Positions 1 through 12,700 of a stretch of DNA of 64,000 bases are shown here, piece by piece. Position 1 is the first letter of the stretch. Every line of letters begins with the position of its first letter. Below the pieces are notes generated by a model. That model ran no database searches and was not told the origin of the DNA. It was given only the letters and a program-made list of their open reading frames with translations. Source of the DNA: Ficedula albicollis (taxonomy: Eukaryota > Chordata > Aves > Passeriformes > Muscicapidae). A program made the position numbers and the translations under genes. The stretch covers positions 14,459,562-14,523,561 of the forward strand of contig NC_021674.1 in assembly GCF_000247815.1 (NCBI RefSeq), in the 5' to 3' direction.

Positions 1-1910
1 TGGTCTTCTGTTTGACACATCCTCTTTTATTCCTAGTTTCAGGAAGGCAGCTTCAGCCAGAAGACTCCCACGTCACTGCTTGACTTGTCTGTTACCACGT
101 GTCTTGAACATCCTGTGTTCATAGTAATAATACAGTGCAGATTTTGTATTAATAGAAGTACACCTAAATAATTTTCACTTGTTTCCTTCTGTCTCCTCCT
201 ACATTCTTCCTTAAATCTTAACACAGGGTCTCTTAGAGAAAATCCTGCTTCACACTTGAACGAGCTCATTGAATTGGTTCTTTTTAATGCATATATTTTT
301 ACATGTCTTCTTTTCCATGAATGGAAAATGCTTTTCATTAGCTTGAAGCATTTTGTGTTGGAAAAATGACCAAATAGATGCAGTAAAATCTGATAATTTT
401 CTGGGTGAAGTTTTGTTCACTGTCTTTTTCTCTGCCCTCAGGTGGTGGCTTACTTATCTCACAGCCAATTACAGCTGGGCAGCACTTGCAACGGAGATTT
501 GTAATTTTAGAATAAACTCTTTGGCAACAGATGGCCCCATATTTTTTTTGTAAGGACTGCTGAAGTCCTTTAGTGTCTAATTTAAGTAAAATCTGTGAGC
601 TGACAGCAGACTTATGCTACATTGCCAACTCTGGGCATTAAAAAATAAGAAGTTTTTAAAATATAATGATCTTTTAAATTTCAATCCAAGATGCTGAGTG
701 ATCTAATTTTTAAATATTTCCCTGGAACAATGAAAATCAAGAACCTGCCTTCCTTTCAAATGAATTCTTACGTAATCCTGGGTATTTTAAAACCAGGGAG
801 AAAAAAATGCCCTGAGACTTGCAACAGTGCAGCTGGCAGTGCACAACAGGACAGTTCTACACCCTTCTGGGGTGATTCTACTGCCTGTGCCCTTGGGTGT
901 GGGCTAGTGTCCCTGCACACAGACACGTGGTGTTAAATTCAGAAGGTTCTCTTTCCCAAAAAGGGATCAACTTTCCAGGAGTGCACAAAGAGGAGTCTGT
1001 TTGCAGTTCGCGCAGTCAGATGCGAGCTCAAATCACAGATGTTCACTGACGGTGTTCAGGTTGGAGAAAGAGCACTTGCACAGCACCACTCTGCTGCAGA
1101 GAGACCCAGCAGTGACCTCCTGCACAAGCACTGCAGTCACCCCAGGTGCCTGCAAAGCAGGTCTAGATTTACCGCTTGATTTCAAGCAGGTCTGCCTAAA
1201 GGAAGAGCCAATTTCCATTCAGCCATTTCCCACATCAGTTCTGAATGCAGCCCCCAGTCCTCATTCTCTTGCTTCCACCTGGTTGATTGAGAGCAGCCCA
1301 GCTTTGTGTAGGACAGGGATGTGACATCAGGTCACACTGATGTCACACCACACTGAGGTGGGGCACATGCAGAAGCACAGACCTGCCCCAGCATCCTTCC
1401 TCTCATGGTTGTGTGGGTGGAAGAATGTGGTTAGTGCTTAATTTTTATGGTGTTGGTGCACTGCAATGCAGCATCAGGATGCCAAACCAGTTCCGTTTTG
1501 GGCTGCTGGTGCATTTTTCTCCACTTTAAGGATTTTGTGGCAATGGTCAATGCTATTGTCAGAAAAAAAAACCAACTCCTTTTCAAGCATTTTGCCATAT
1601 AAAGAAGTGGTGAGACAAAAAGATCAGAAATAATAAACCCAAAACAATAAATGGAGGTACAATAAATTTAAAAAAAAACAAACCCAAACACACACAAAAT
1701 GAGACAAGAAGCATCAAGACATAGGAGCGAAAAAGAAAAGTAGTTGAAAAAAGAGAAGAATAATCAGTGGAAACAGAAGGGAAAGGAATCTTGAGACATG
1801 ATTCTGGAGGAATGCCCCATCTCTCCTTAAGGTACCTCCCTGCCTCAAAAGAAGCTGCAAGGCTCCAGCTGCACCTGAATCTCTTTTAAATGAAGTGTCT
1901 ATGTCCTCCT
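1..1910. other. unique non-coding DNA
   Basis: AT-rich sequence with no recognisable gene or interspersed repeat. The longest frame is 107 codons (1001-1324, plus) and it overlaps an equally unremarkable minus-strand frame, so neither is supported as coding. A-rich patches lie at 1560-1740. The only structured element I see is the hairpin at 1320-1347, listed separately. Confidence 0.6.
1320..1347. repeat. 11-bp perfect inverted repeat (hairpin)
   Basis: Arms 1320-1330 (TGTGACATCAG) and 1337-1347 (CTGATGTCACA) are exact reverse complements around a 6-base loop. The arms contain TGACATCA, one base away from the palindromic TGACGTCA cAMP-response element. Whether this is a regulatory site or a chance palindrome cannot be told from the sequence. 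Confidence 0.55.
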
Positions 1911-2080
1911 GCCAGCCCTGCTGCCTGAAATTAGGTAAGTCTTTGTGACTGCAGAGAATCGTAAAGCTATTTCTGAGTGAGCAAAAATCTATTGTGCCAG
2001 CCCTGCTGCCTGAAATTAGGTATGTCTTTGTGACTGCAGAGAATTATAAAGCTATTTCTGAGTGAGCAAAAATCTATTGG
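1911..2080. repeat. two-copy tandem duplication, period 85 bp
   Basis: Copy 1 is 1911-1995 and copy 2 begins at 1996. They differ at about three positions, one cluster being ATCG against ATTA, compatible with decay of a CpG. No known mobile element is visible in the unit. Confidence 0.85.
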
Positions 2081-2248
2081 TGTAATTTTTGGTCGGTTTG
2101 TTTTTATTTAAAAGGACTGCTTCTTTTTTCTCATAGCCAAGCCAGGAACCAAGGCAGGGACCAGCAGCATCATCCAGGATGCTGCAGTAGAGGGAGCCAC
2201 ACCATCACCATCCCTAACTGATCATGTAATTACGGTGTCTTTCAGTAA

Positions 2249-2271
2249 TTTTTTTTTTTTTTTTTTTTTTT
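2249..2271. repeat. poly-T tract (23 T)
   Basis: An uninterrupted T run follows CAGTAA. It could be the reverse-strand A tail of an old retroposed sequence, but no element body is recognisable beside it. Confidence 0.85.
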
Positions 2272-2436
2272 GTCCAAGAACTGGACTTCTAAAGACATTT
2301 AAGAATCAAAAATAGAAAACATTTTGAGGTCTTTTACACGATATTAGAAATGGTGCTTTCTCATATCCCATGTATAACACATTTAACTACTGGTTATCCT
2401 GATTGCTCAATATTCCCCCTCTTCCAGAGTTTTGTT

Positions 2437-2453
2437 AAAAAAAAAAAAAAAAA
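2437..2453. repeat. poly-A tract (17 A)
   Basis: An uninterrupted A run in AT-rich DNA. It makes a run of lysines in the overlapping 87-codon frame, which is therefore not evidence of a gene. Confidence 0.8.
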
Positions 2454-3336
2454 GAACTCAAACCAAAGCAGTATTATTGCAGATTTTTGTAATATTTTTT
2501 TTAGGAAAATTCAAAGTTTACATAGAACTGTAAAGAAGTTTGCAGGTGGGGCATCCCTCTTGTGGGATTTTCAAATCCTGCCAGTAAGCCCAGCCAGTAG
2601 TGGGTCCTTCTAAATGTTTTTTCAGTTTTTCTGTGCTGAAATTGTCGTTCTTCCCCTGCTTACACATTTTGACACCCTTAAATTTTTGTCCCCTCTTTGC
2701 CTAGTCTTCTTCTCTTGGTAAAAGGTAAACCAGTTGATATCTGTACTGTTCAATATATTCCCAACTTGCTGTGTGATAAACGAGAGCTCTCTTACCAACA
2801 CTAAAAATGTTTTTAAAATAATTTTTATTACGTTAAAAAAGTTAGATGATTGTTCATTTTGAATTGTAGTGCAAGGTAACAGGAAAAAAATGAAGCTAAG
2901 AGAAATTCTGCCTGACTGAGAAATGATATTCCCTAGATTTGCTAAGTGCCACATTAATGATGCATACTCATTATTAAGTTCTGGAGAGTACATCACTGGC
3001 ATGTAAATTTTCCTTAGGCATGTGGTTAGATCACTAAGTACCTGCATTTGTCTTCTGAAAGAGTGATTCATACATAGTTGATTGTGATTTCATACCACAC
3101 TTACACCCTGTGCAAATCCCTCTTTCTGATTGACTCTTTGATTTCAGTATCAATGGTAACCTCGTGTAACTTGGGTTTCTAAGATGTTATAAGTAAAAAT
3201 TTTCAAAATTTAGGTGTAGTATGAGGTATATCCAGAGATGACACTCCAGGGATTTTCAGATTTAAGGAAAACACTTATGGCACAAACCAAATCTGCTTTT
3301 AAGAGGATTGACATCTAAAAATGAATTACTGCAAAT
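2454..3336. other. unique AT-rich DNA
   Basis: No repeat or gene recognised. A minus-strand frame of 149 codons (2622-3071) is the longest here. It shows no domain, and its composition is rich in Leu, Ile, Phe and Asn, as expected from AT-rich non-coding DNA. Confidence 0.5.
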
Positions 3337-3745
3337 CCATAGAATGATAGAGCGGTTTGGGTTGGAAGGGACCTTAAAGATCACCCTAAAGATTCCAACC
3401 TCCCTGCCATGGGCAGGGACACCTTCCACCGTTTGCTCAGAGCCCCATCCAACCTGGCCCTGAGCACTTCCAGGGATAAGGCATCCACAGCTTTTCTAGG
3501 CAACCTCTGCCAGTGCCTCACCACCCTCACTGCAAAGAATTTCTCCTCATATCTAATCTAAACCTGCTCTCTTTCAGTTTGAAGCCTTGTCCTGTCACTT
3601 CATGCCCCTGTGAAAAGTCCCAGCTCTCAGCAGGTGCTGGAAGGTGCTCTGAGGTGTCCCCAGAGCTTCCCTTCTCCAGGCTGAACCAGCCCAGCCCTCT
3701 CAGTCTGTATCCCCAGGAGAGGGGCTCCAGCCCTATGAGCAGCAA
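3337..3745 (-). mobile_element. CR1 LINE, 5'-truncated 3' end
   Basis: Read on the minus strand, this is the terminal part of a CR1 retrotransposon: the end of the reverse-transcriptase frame followed by the 3' UTR. On the plus strand the 3' terminus appears first as CATAGAATGATAGAG, then TTGGAAGGGACCTTAAAGAT and a 'dollop' of text found in nearly all avian CR1s (CCCTGCCATGGGCAGGGACA). The 5' break is near 3745, after the segment matching the conserved 'ccaggagaggggctccag' stretch. CR1 copies are typically 5'-truncated and lack a poly-A tail and target duplication, as here. Plus-strand and minus-strand frames of 72-81 codons inside it are fragments or shadows, not host genes. Identification is by recognition of the avian CR1 3' sequence; the subfamily is not assigned. 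Confidence 0.93.
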
Positions 3746-4590
3746 ATCACCAACTTAGTTCAGTTTTTTAGCATGGATCAACATGAGCAAGGTATCAGTG
3801 AGTGTGAGAGGAGCAGTTTGAAAGCCTGACCTTACACAGTTTGGAGAGGAAGAAGTGTGAATTACTTCCAAACTAGACTTCTCTGTGCATGAATTACAGC
3901 ATTGTAGTTTGATATTCAGTCAGAACACATGATACTGTAGTAGACAGAATTTTGTGATTAGTGACGGGGAGATCTGTATATAATGTTTGCTGAAATTTTT
4001 TGTACAAAAAATTCATTCGCTGGTAATGCACTTTTGGATCAACTGGAATTATTTGTAAATCCAGACCAGAATTTGGCCAGTAAACTTCATCCACAAATAC
4101 AGAAAACAACTGAAAATTTTCAAAAAAATATTTTAATATAATATATTTTAATGTGTGCCATTTTTTCATTTTAAAATAATGCTTAGCTTTGAAGTTAACT
4201 ATTTAAGATGGCATGAAAGTATATTAAAACTAAAAAAAATAACAACATTTGGTTTCAAAACAATTTAGTTTGACCTAAAGTCACTGTTACTTTCTCTTTT
4301 GATCAGGATGAAATCCCAGACTTTTCTTTTGATTAGGCTTTAAATAATCACACCTTAAACCCCATATATTTGTTCCACTTCTTTAATTTAAATAAAGAAT
4401 ATATTTGCTTCTTTAGGTCTCATTTTAGAAAATCTCTGAGCTGTCAATATACAAATGAAGCTCTATCACTCACCTTCTGCTTGCAGGTGCATCACGTGGG
4501 AGGGGAACTGGACTAGTCCTTGCACGGTGGAACTGAGAAATAAAAGTATTCTACTTAAAGGTGCTTGCAATTCTGAAACCAAATGACAAG
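3746..4590. other. unique AT-rich DNA
   Basis: Strongly AT-rich, with alternating A and T runs around 4120-4270. Nothing coding is visible. The 91-codon minus-strand frame (3894-4169) has no recognisable domain. Confidence 0.5.
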
Positions 4591-5000
4591 TGGGCTTAGC
4601 TCTCATGCAGTAACCCCATGTGTTGATGACTTTCAAGGGCAAGGAGGACTTTGTGAATTACAGGAAGGATTGTTAGTAGGCATGATATGCTTGGGTTTTC
4701 AAAATGCCTTTGACAAGACTCCTGAAAAGGTATTAAAGTTATTTAAAAAAATTAGGTCTCCATGGGATTTGAGGAGAGGTGCTTTTGTGGTTTGAAGTCT
4801 GATTATGAGATAAGAAGCAAAAAGGAAAGGCAGGACTGTCATTTTCAGGACAGTAGAGGGTCAAAAAGTAGTTGTCTCAGAAACTGGATGTGAGGCAGGC
4901 TTTATTCAGCATCTTCATCCTTGACCTAGGGAGGCTGGTGGAAGGAATATCCCCAAGTATATAGAGATTAGCAGTCAAACAAGACACTGATGATGAAGGT
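4590..5000 (+). mobile_element. possible ancient CR1-type reverse-transcriptase relic
   Basis: A plus-strand frame contains GFQNAFDKTPEKVL, which resembles the 'DFSKAFDTVPH' block of non-LTR reverse transcriptases. About 190 bp later TTCAGCATCTTCATCCTTGACCT resembles the 'FNIFINDL' block that follows the YADD region's upstream sequence in CR1/L3 elements. Between them lies GATAAGAAGCAAAAAGGAAAGG, like the 'R-N-R-K-Q-R' stretch of the same proteins. The frame is broken, and no catalytic YADD is seen. The order and spacing fit an old, heavily decayed CR1 or L3 copy. It could be coincidence; a profile search against CR1 and L3 reverse transcriptases would decide. Confidence 0.42.
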
Positions 5001-5500
5001 CAAAAACGTGCCAGATATGCTTTGGTGCAGATAAAAGTATATTTTGTTTATCTAAGTCACTCACATAAAGCTGAGCTCCAAGCAGGCAGTTAGAGCCCTT
5101 GGGAAAGGGCTCCTGCAGCCACCACTGGCAGATCAGTGAAACCCTCAGCTCAGAACACAGCAATGGCCAGAAAACCAACAAAACACCGTCAGAAAGGGTC
5201 CTGGAAACAGAACAGGTGGCACCTTGGTGCCTTCACAAAGGAGCAGGGCAAACCCACAGCTGGTGCTCTGACTGCTGGCAGATCTGGTCCCAGCCCCTCT
5301 GCCTGGGCAGGGAGGCACCTGGCACAGAGATTGCCAAAGGGTGGAGCCACTGCCTTGCATGGAAAGACCAAAATGGGGCTGCTTGTGTGCAGAGAAGGAG
5401 TGGGATGTAGCTGAGGTTTATAAAGTCACTCTAAGCTGGGTGGGGAGCTGTTACTCAGCAAGTTGTGCAATGTGGGGGCTGAGGGACACTAATTGAAACT

Positions 5501-5592
5501 AACAGGAAATGGATTTAAAAGAGATGAAGGATGTACTGCTCTCCACAGCAGGAGATGGGTTTAAAAGAGATGAAGGATGTACTGCTCTCCAT
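5501..5592. repeat. two-copy tandem duplication, period 46 bp
   Basis: Copy 1 is 5501-5546 and copy 2 is 5547-5592. They share the core TTTAAAAGAGATGAAGGATG and differ at about four positions, all A/G or C/T transitions. Confidence 0.85.
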
Positions 5593-5922
5593 AGCAAGGT
5601 CTGGACTAAAAAGTAAAACATTTAGGTTGAGATAAGAACAGTTTCATAATTGAAAACAAAGTAAAATACAATAAAATAGTAAATAATAATGATTTTTAAA
5701 ATGGAAGAAAAAATAAACAAACAAGTGATGCAGAATAAAATTGCTCACAACTCACTGACTGATGCCACATCCTACTCCTGAAGTCAGACCATTCCCTCTT
5801 CTGTGTAATTCCCCTGTTTTATATTCTGGGGATGATGTGTGGTGTGGACTATCCCTTTGGCCAGTGTGGGTCTCCTATCCCAGCCATGCCCCCTCAGAGG
5901 TTTTTTTCCTCCCTGGCAGAAC

Positions 5923-7516
<1,594 letters not shown>

Positions 7517-7618
7517 GTAAGATCTATACTCAGGCAGAAAAAACCTCAGGATTGCTTTGCAGACCAACTTGTAAGATCTATACTCAGGCAGAAAAAACCT
7601 CAGGATTGCTTTGCAGAA
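7517..7618. repeat. two-copy tandem duplication, period 54 bp
   Basis: Copy 1 starts at 7517 and copy 2 at 7571; about 47 consecutive bases are identical. The doublet makes a repeated 18-residue segment in a 93-codon frame (7505-7786) with no other sign of being coding. Confidence 0.88.
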
Positions 7619-7887
7619 TTGTGCTGCATCTTAGAGAGGAAATATTTATCAGGCAAAAGTAGTGTTTCTTATAGCTTTAAAAGTCAAAAAGCCTCTCTAA
7701 ACCTGAGTTGCACATGGAGACTCACTACCAACATGTGCTGCACAGATCACTGCCAAAGACTCCTCTGGAAGCCTGGAACCTTTTGAACCCGTGAAGCGGG
7801 TCTTGGTTATAAACAAACCACTGCATCATGTAGTTTCTTCATCTTCCATGTGGCCTTGAAGCTTGTACTGCTGTACATCTCTCCTCT

Positions 7888-8175
7888 GTGGTGACCAATG
7901 ACAGAACCCGAGGCCTGAAGTTGTGTCAGGGGAAGTTTATGTTGGATATGATGAAAAGGTTTTTCACCCAGAGGGTGGCTGGGCACTGGTGTTTTTCACC
8001 CAGAGGGTGGCTGGGCAGTGGAACAGCTCCCCAGGGCAGTGGTCACAGCACCAAGGCTGACAGAGTTCAAGAAGCATTTGGACAAATCTGTGCAGTGCCA
8101 GGAGTTGGACTCAATGATCCTGATGGGTCCCTTCCAACTCAGTATACTCTGCGATTATGTGCTTCTGTGATTCTT
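7888..8175 (+). mobile_element. CR1 LINE, 5'-truncated 3' end
   Basis: Plus-strand CR1 3' portion. It begins near TGACAGAACCCGAGGCCTGA (the 'gacaggaccaagagg' region), continues through TTCACCCAGAGGGTGGCTGG and GAACAGCTCCCCAGGGCAGT, and ends with GATGGGTCCCTTCCAACTCA and the CTGTGATTCT terminus. The final segment is the variant ending 'ggactcaatgatccttgtgggtcc', so this copy belongs to a different CR1 subfamily from the one at 3.3 kb. It is interrupted by an internal 32-bp tandem duplication (7959-8022). The overlapping 109-codon frame is element-derived and degraded. Confidence 0.9.
7959..8022 (+). repeat. 32-bp tandem duplication inside the CR1
   Basis: GTTTTTCACCCAGAGGGTGG starts at 7959 and again at 7991. 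Other CR1 copies have this segment once, so it arose after insertion of this copy. Confidence 0.8.
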
Positions 8176-8742
8176 GTTGCTACACTGATACACACTACAG
8201 ATGGTTTATACATCTGAGCCAGATTCTGCCTCATTTAATTCTTTTTTCCTCTTAACTTTTTCTCCTTCATTTCCTATTCCTCCAAACTGATGCACTTTCA
8301 CTCCCATTCTGTTTGGAGACTTTATGTGTCACATTCTGCTCTCATTACAGTAGCAAAAATCTGGTGGGTTTGGCGTGACACCAGTGAAGCTGGTCAGAAG
8401 TGCTGTCCTGGCAGCTGAGCTGGGTTTTTGGGGTTGCTCCCACCTCAAGATGGATCCTTGGGTAGGTGCTCTTGCCCCTGTAGCAGTGCTGCCTTTGGAG
8501 CAGCTGGCAGGGTTACACTCTCAGTGACTGCCTGAAGGCAGAGAACAAAACTCAAATCTGCATGTTCAGCGACGCCTGCAGATCTTGGAGAGGCAGTAAC
8601 GCTGAGAGGGAGGTGGTGAGCAGAGCTCCAACAGTAACCTCTTACCTACCTGATACCACAACAGCAAATCTGGCTGTAGCCCACGCTGCTGTCTCCATTC
8701 TTTCTGCTCCTGTTGTTTGTCAATTTATTTCCCTTATTTCCT
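8176..8742. other. unique non-coding DNA
   Basis: Moderately GC-rich compared with its surroundings around 8380-8530. No repeat family or coding signal recognised. Confidence 0.5.

Positions 8743-8769
<27 letters not shown>
8743..8769. repeat. poly-A tract (27 A)
   Basis: A pure A run after TTATTTCCT, the longest plain A tract outside the block at 5.9 kb. It could mark the 3' end of a retroposed sequence, but the preceding 300 bases match no element I know. Confidence 0.85.
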
Positions 8770-8774
<5 letters not shown>

Positions 8775-9589
8775 AGCATCTCTTTATTTTAGCTTCTTTT
8801 CGTCAGAAATGTAGCCAGATAAACAGGGCTACTGAGAGAGAAGTAAGGAGAAGTAGAAATGCATTCATATACAGTGATATTCTGTAGTTATCTTTCTGTT
8901 TCTATTTGTTTTCCAGATGCTTTACTATGACTCCCTCCTTCAGTTCTATTTCCTTTTAACTCCCTGTTAAGGTTTTCTTTATTCTGCAAGCCAGTAGTAT
9001 ACCAAAGGTTACATTGAGTTCACTGTGGGATAGAGACCTCAGTCAGTTAAATGTCATGGTTTCTTCTAGTAAATCAGAAATAAGCATATGTTCAGTCCCT
9101 TGAGATTACACTGTCAGATCATAAATATTCAAACCAACTACTGTTAGCTGATTAGAAGCTGAGCAATTACAACAGCTTTGCCCAGAGAGGGCCCTCCCAG
9201 CCTTAAAACCCATTTAAAAGCCTTTATTAATTACAAAAATACTTAAATGGCTTAACAGATGAAAATAGCAACAAGTACCAAAAGACCAGATGATGCTTTT
9301 GGTTATATCACATAATTGAGTTTAAGAAGTGTAGACAAGCCAATTCTATAAAGTAGGAGTAAAGCAGGCTGATAACATTATGGCTCAAAGGGAAGAATGG
9401 CTTTCATTAATTCTACTTTTCTGCAGAGTCCTGTTTTTTTTCTGCTGCTAGCCTTAAGTGCCTAATTGTTCAACACAGTTTCCTGACAGATTCGGCTTTC
9501 CCTTATCCCCACGTGTACTTCCAGGGCTCTTTACACAGAAAAATAACAGTTTACCAAGCTATGCAACATTCATGAACTTTCAACATTAG
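8770..9589. other. unique AT-rich DNA
   Basis: No frame of note, no interspersed repeat and no hairpin seen. Confidence 0.5.
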
Positions 9590-9729
9590 TTTTCATTGCA
9601 CCCTTTTATTAAATGACATTTCCAATATGTGGTGGCTGGAATAAATTAACTCAGAGCCCTTTTCATTGCACCCTTTTATTAAACGACATTTCCAACATGT
9701 GGTGGCTGGAATAAATTAACTCAGAGCCC
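9590..9729. repeat. two-copy tandem duplication, period 70 bp
   Basis: Copy 1 is about 9590-9659 and copy 2 about 9660-9729. The internal differences are AAATGAC against AAACGAC and CAATATG against CAACATG, both T/C transitions, the first in a CpG context. Confidence 0.88.
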
Positions 9730-12700
9730 ATAGGTATTGCCAACGAGCCTTCCAATGACTCTGTACCCAGAACCTTCTGCTCCTGGTCATACTTAACCAG
9801 TGCAAGTAGCAGTGCAAAATAAAAGCCTCTTCTGTTTTGTTGTTTTTTGCAAGAGAAGAAGGAAGAGCAGCAGGGTAACTTGTAATGCCTATATTAATTT
9901 TCAGGGCACAGTGATTTGGTGAGTAGGCAGGGCTTGCCACAATTATCTGTTCCTACCTTTTCACACTGCTCTTTGCAGGGATGGTTGTCACTAGCTTTGC
10001 TGGGACCATGGATTCAGGAATAAATATGAAATGAAGTTGCATACAGGAGTTCACACTCCTTGGAGCACATTTCAGGCTCTCAAGCATATCACACTGCATC
10101 AGTCTCTCTAGAGCTCTTGTTCCAGGCCCTCAGGCAAGTGACATTGAATCAATTCCATATCTTAAAGCTTAAAGCATTCTGTAAGGGCAAGAAACTTGCC
10201 ATTTCCTTTTCATGAAAATGCAGAATCTGATGTAATTGTATGGCACTGTGAGCTGGAGCCCAAAATAACTGCTTTATACTGCCTTGACCATAAAATTACT
10301 GAAGGATTTACAGTATTCCCTAAAAGTTCCTACAGAGGAACAGCTCTACCAGCACAAGAGCTAGCAGGACTGTAAGTCATTTAAACAGTGCAGGGACTGC
10401 AAAAAACTGGGTAGTGTCTACTGTGTGCATCCCCCTGTGCCAGCTCAGGTGCTCCTGAAGTATTTGAGGGAACCCCAGACTGGCAGCCATGGGATGGTCC
10501 CATCTTCAGAGGGGATGTTTCTTTGGGATCCTGGATGGCCTTTGCCCTTTCATGCTCTGCCACAACGTTGAGAATAAAAGAAGAGCTACGCCATTCTAGA
10601 GAGCCCAAACCTTCCAGTGCAATATTCCCATGGAAACTTGGGATGCCTGGATGGTATTCTGGGCACACCCGCCAGTGTGGAGAGTTCAAGCTGTCTGGCA
10701 TGGTCAGTGGAGCAGGAGGTGAAAAGTCTCCAGGAACACAATATTCATTCTGCTTTGTCTTTGTGTGATGCTGACCAACGCAGCCCCCCATCAAGGAAGC
10801 ACTTGCCAAAGTGTGGGTTTTGATTTTTTCTATTTAGAAAGACTCTCTAGTTTTTTCAGATTCCAAGCTGCTCTTAATGAGGGCTGGCAGCTTGACTTCA
10901 CCAAAACTGATGTTCAGATTCTTAAACTATTATCTTCATTTTATTCTTCATTGCACAGAGTAATTTCAGTTTAATTATTTCTGGGATGTGGGTTAAAGAA
11001 ATTGTAAGGGGTAATGTGTCAAACAAGGTAGATTCTTCATTACCTAAAAAAAGAAATATAAATTTTATGGGTGGAGAAAGCAATTTGATTTAATAATTTG
11101 CCAAACAGGTCTAATTCTCTTAATATTTACTTCTACAGAATAAGTTTTGAAGTAATAATATTCCTCTATAGTAAATATTTGATGCTTGTTTCTATTTTGT
11201 TATTTGCTAAGAAGGAATTACTTGTTAAGTCTTCCAACATTTTAGTTGATAATATGGTTCAAACTATGTTTTCTGTAAGGGCACTGCAAAACTTGTGCCA
11301 AAATGATTTGGAGATAGAGTTGGTAACCAATATACGTGTCAAACAAAGCACATGAATATAGTTAACACATGAAAATTACTTACACAGTGAGTCCAAACAC
11401 ATTTTTTAAGGGTTGAATTTTATACTAACAGGAAATTTTGGAGCAAGTATTTTTAGTTTTAAGGTAGCTTCCACTGGGCAGAAAGGATCTTTTGTTCTTT
11501 GGGTTTGCTAGGCCTGGCTTTTGTTCTCTGAAGAGAATTTTAATAAATAACAACATGATAAAGCAGAATTTTCTGGTTAGATACAGCGACGTGTATCCTG
11601 GGAATAAATCTCACACACACACAAAAAACCTGAGCACCAGCAAATAGCAAATTTGAAAATGCTCTCTGAGAGTTGTTAATATGAATTTCTAGATGGAGAG
11701 AAAATGTTTGCATGCATCTGGTACCTCTTACTCCTTAATTGCATTTGATTAAATCAGTTGTTCAGGAGCTTGCTATCCTTTCTCAGGTTCTCAGACAGCT
11801 GCTGCATATGTTCTGATAGGTCTGCATTCATAAGTAATTTATTAGGGTTAGTCTCATGCTTGTCAAAAGCGTCAAAACTTATAAAAATATTCTGATACAT
11901 AATTTCCAGCAGTAGAAATCTTTTCCCTCTCTGAAACCTGTGTGATGGTCAAGAATACCTGCTGTAATTTTGTGACTATTGCTGTTACATTTGCTTGTCT
12001 TGTTTCTAGTCTGTAAGTAGACCTGAGATTCAGGACAGAATTCTTTTTTTTTTATTTTCCCAGAAGAATCAGGAGATTTTTTTTTTTAAGAAAAAAAAAA
12101 ATTCAAGAGGCACTGGGAAAAAAGCTCCCATTTTCTCAAGTAGCAAGGTCTATGTTATGAAAACTGAGCAGGGAGTTAGAGCCATAAGTCTGCTCCCTCA
12201 GCCTTTATTTATAATATTTCCAGTGTCAAAGCTGCAGCTTCTGCAAGCAGAGCAGGAGAAAATAGATTTTGAAATACAGTGTGAGATGGTGCAAAGCCCT
12301 TTGGACACAGCTCATAGAATAAAAGGATTTTATTCTTTTATGAGACAGCAAAACTTCTTAGACCTGCAAATCCTGCACCTTCACCCAGCTTTCTGCTCTG
12401 GTGGGGTGGTGGATACCCATGTGTAGGGTAGAGGGTGGGACACGGCTGCACCAAAGAGTTCTGCATCTCCTCAGGATCTCACAGTCACTGTGCACTTGTT
12501 ACCCTTCCTCTGAACAGTTTTTGTCCTCCTGCAATAATTATGTGATTTTCAGGGAAACCTGGTTTAACTTTAGGTAAAGACTTTCTTTTCCCAGAAACTG
12601 TCACAGAGTTAAGCTATGTTTTTTCCCCTGATTTTGAGTGTTTTTGTATTTTTCACTCTGATTATTTCATATTTTTTCATCACCCAGTGTTTTAAAGCAT

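Noticed and set aside
3513..3758. 81-codon plus frame and 72-codon minus frame as possible host genes
   Set aside because: Both lie inside the CR1 copy and derive from its 3' end.
8743..8769. A27 tract as the tail of a processed pseudogene or SINE
   Set aside because: The upstream few hundred bases match no element or transcript I know, and no target duplication was found around it.
10381..10809. 142-codon minus-strand frame as a gene
   Set aside because: No domain, no signal peptide, overlapped by several plus-strand frames of similar quality, and no splice or promoter evidence.
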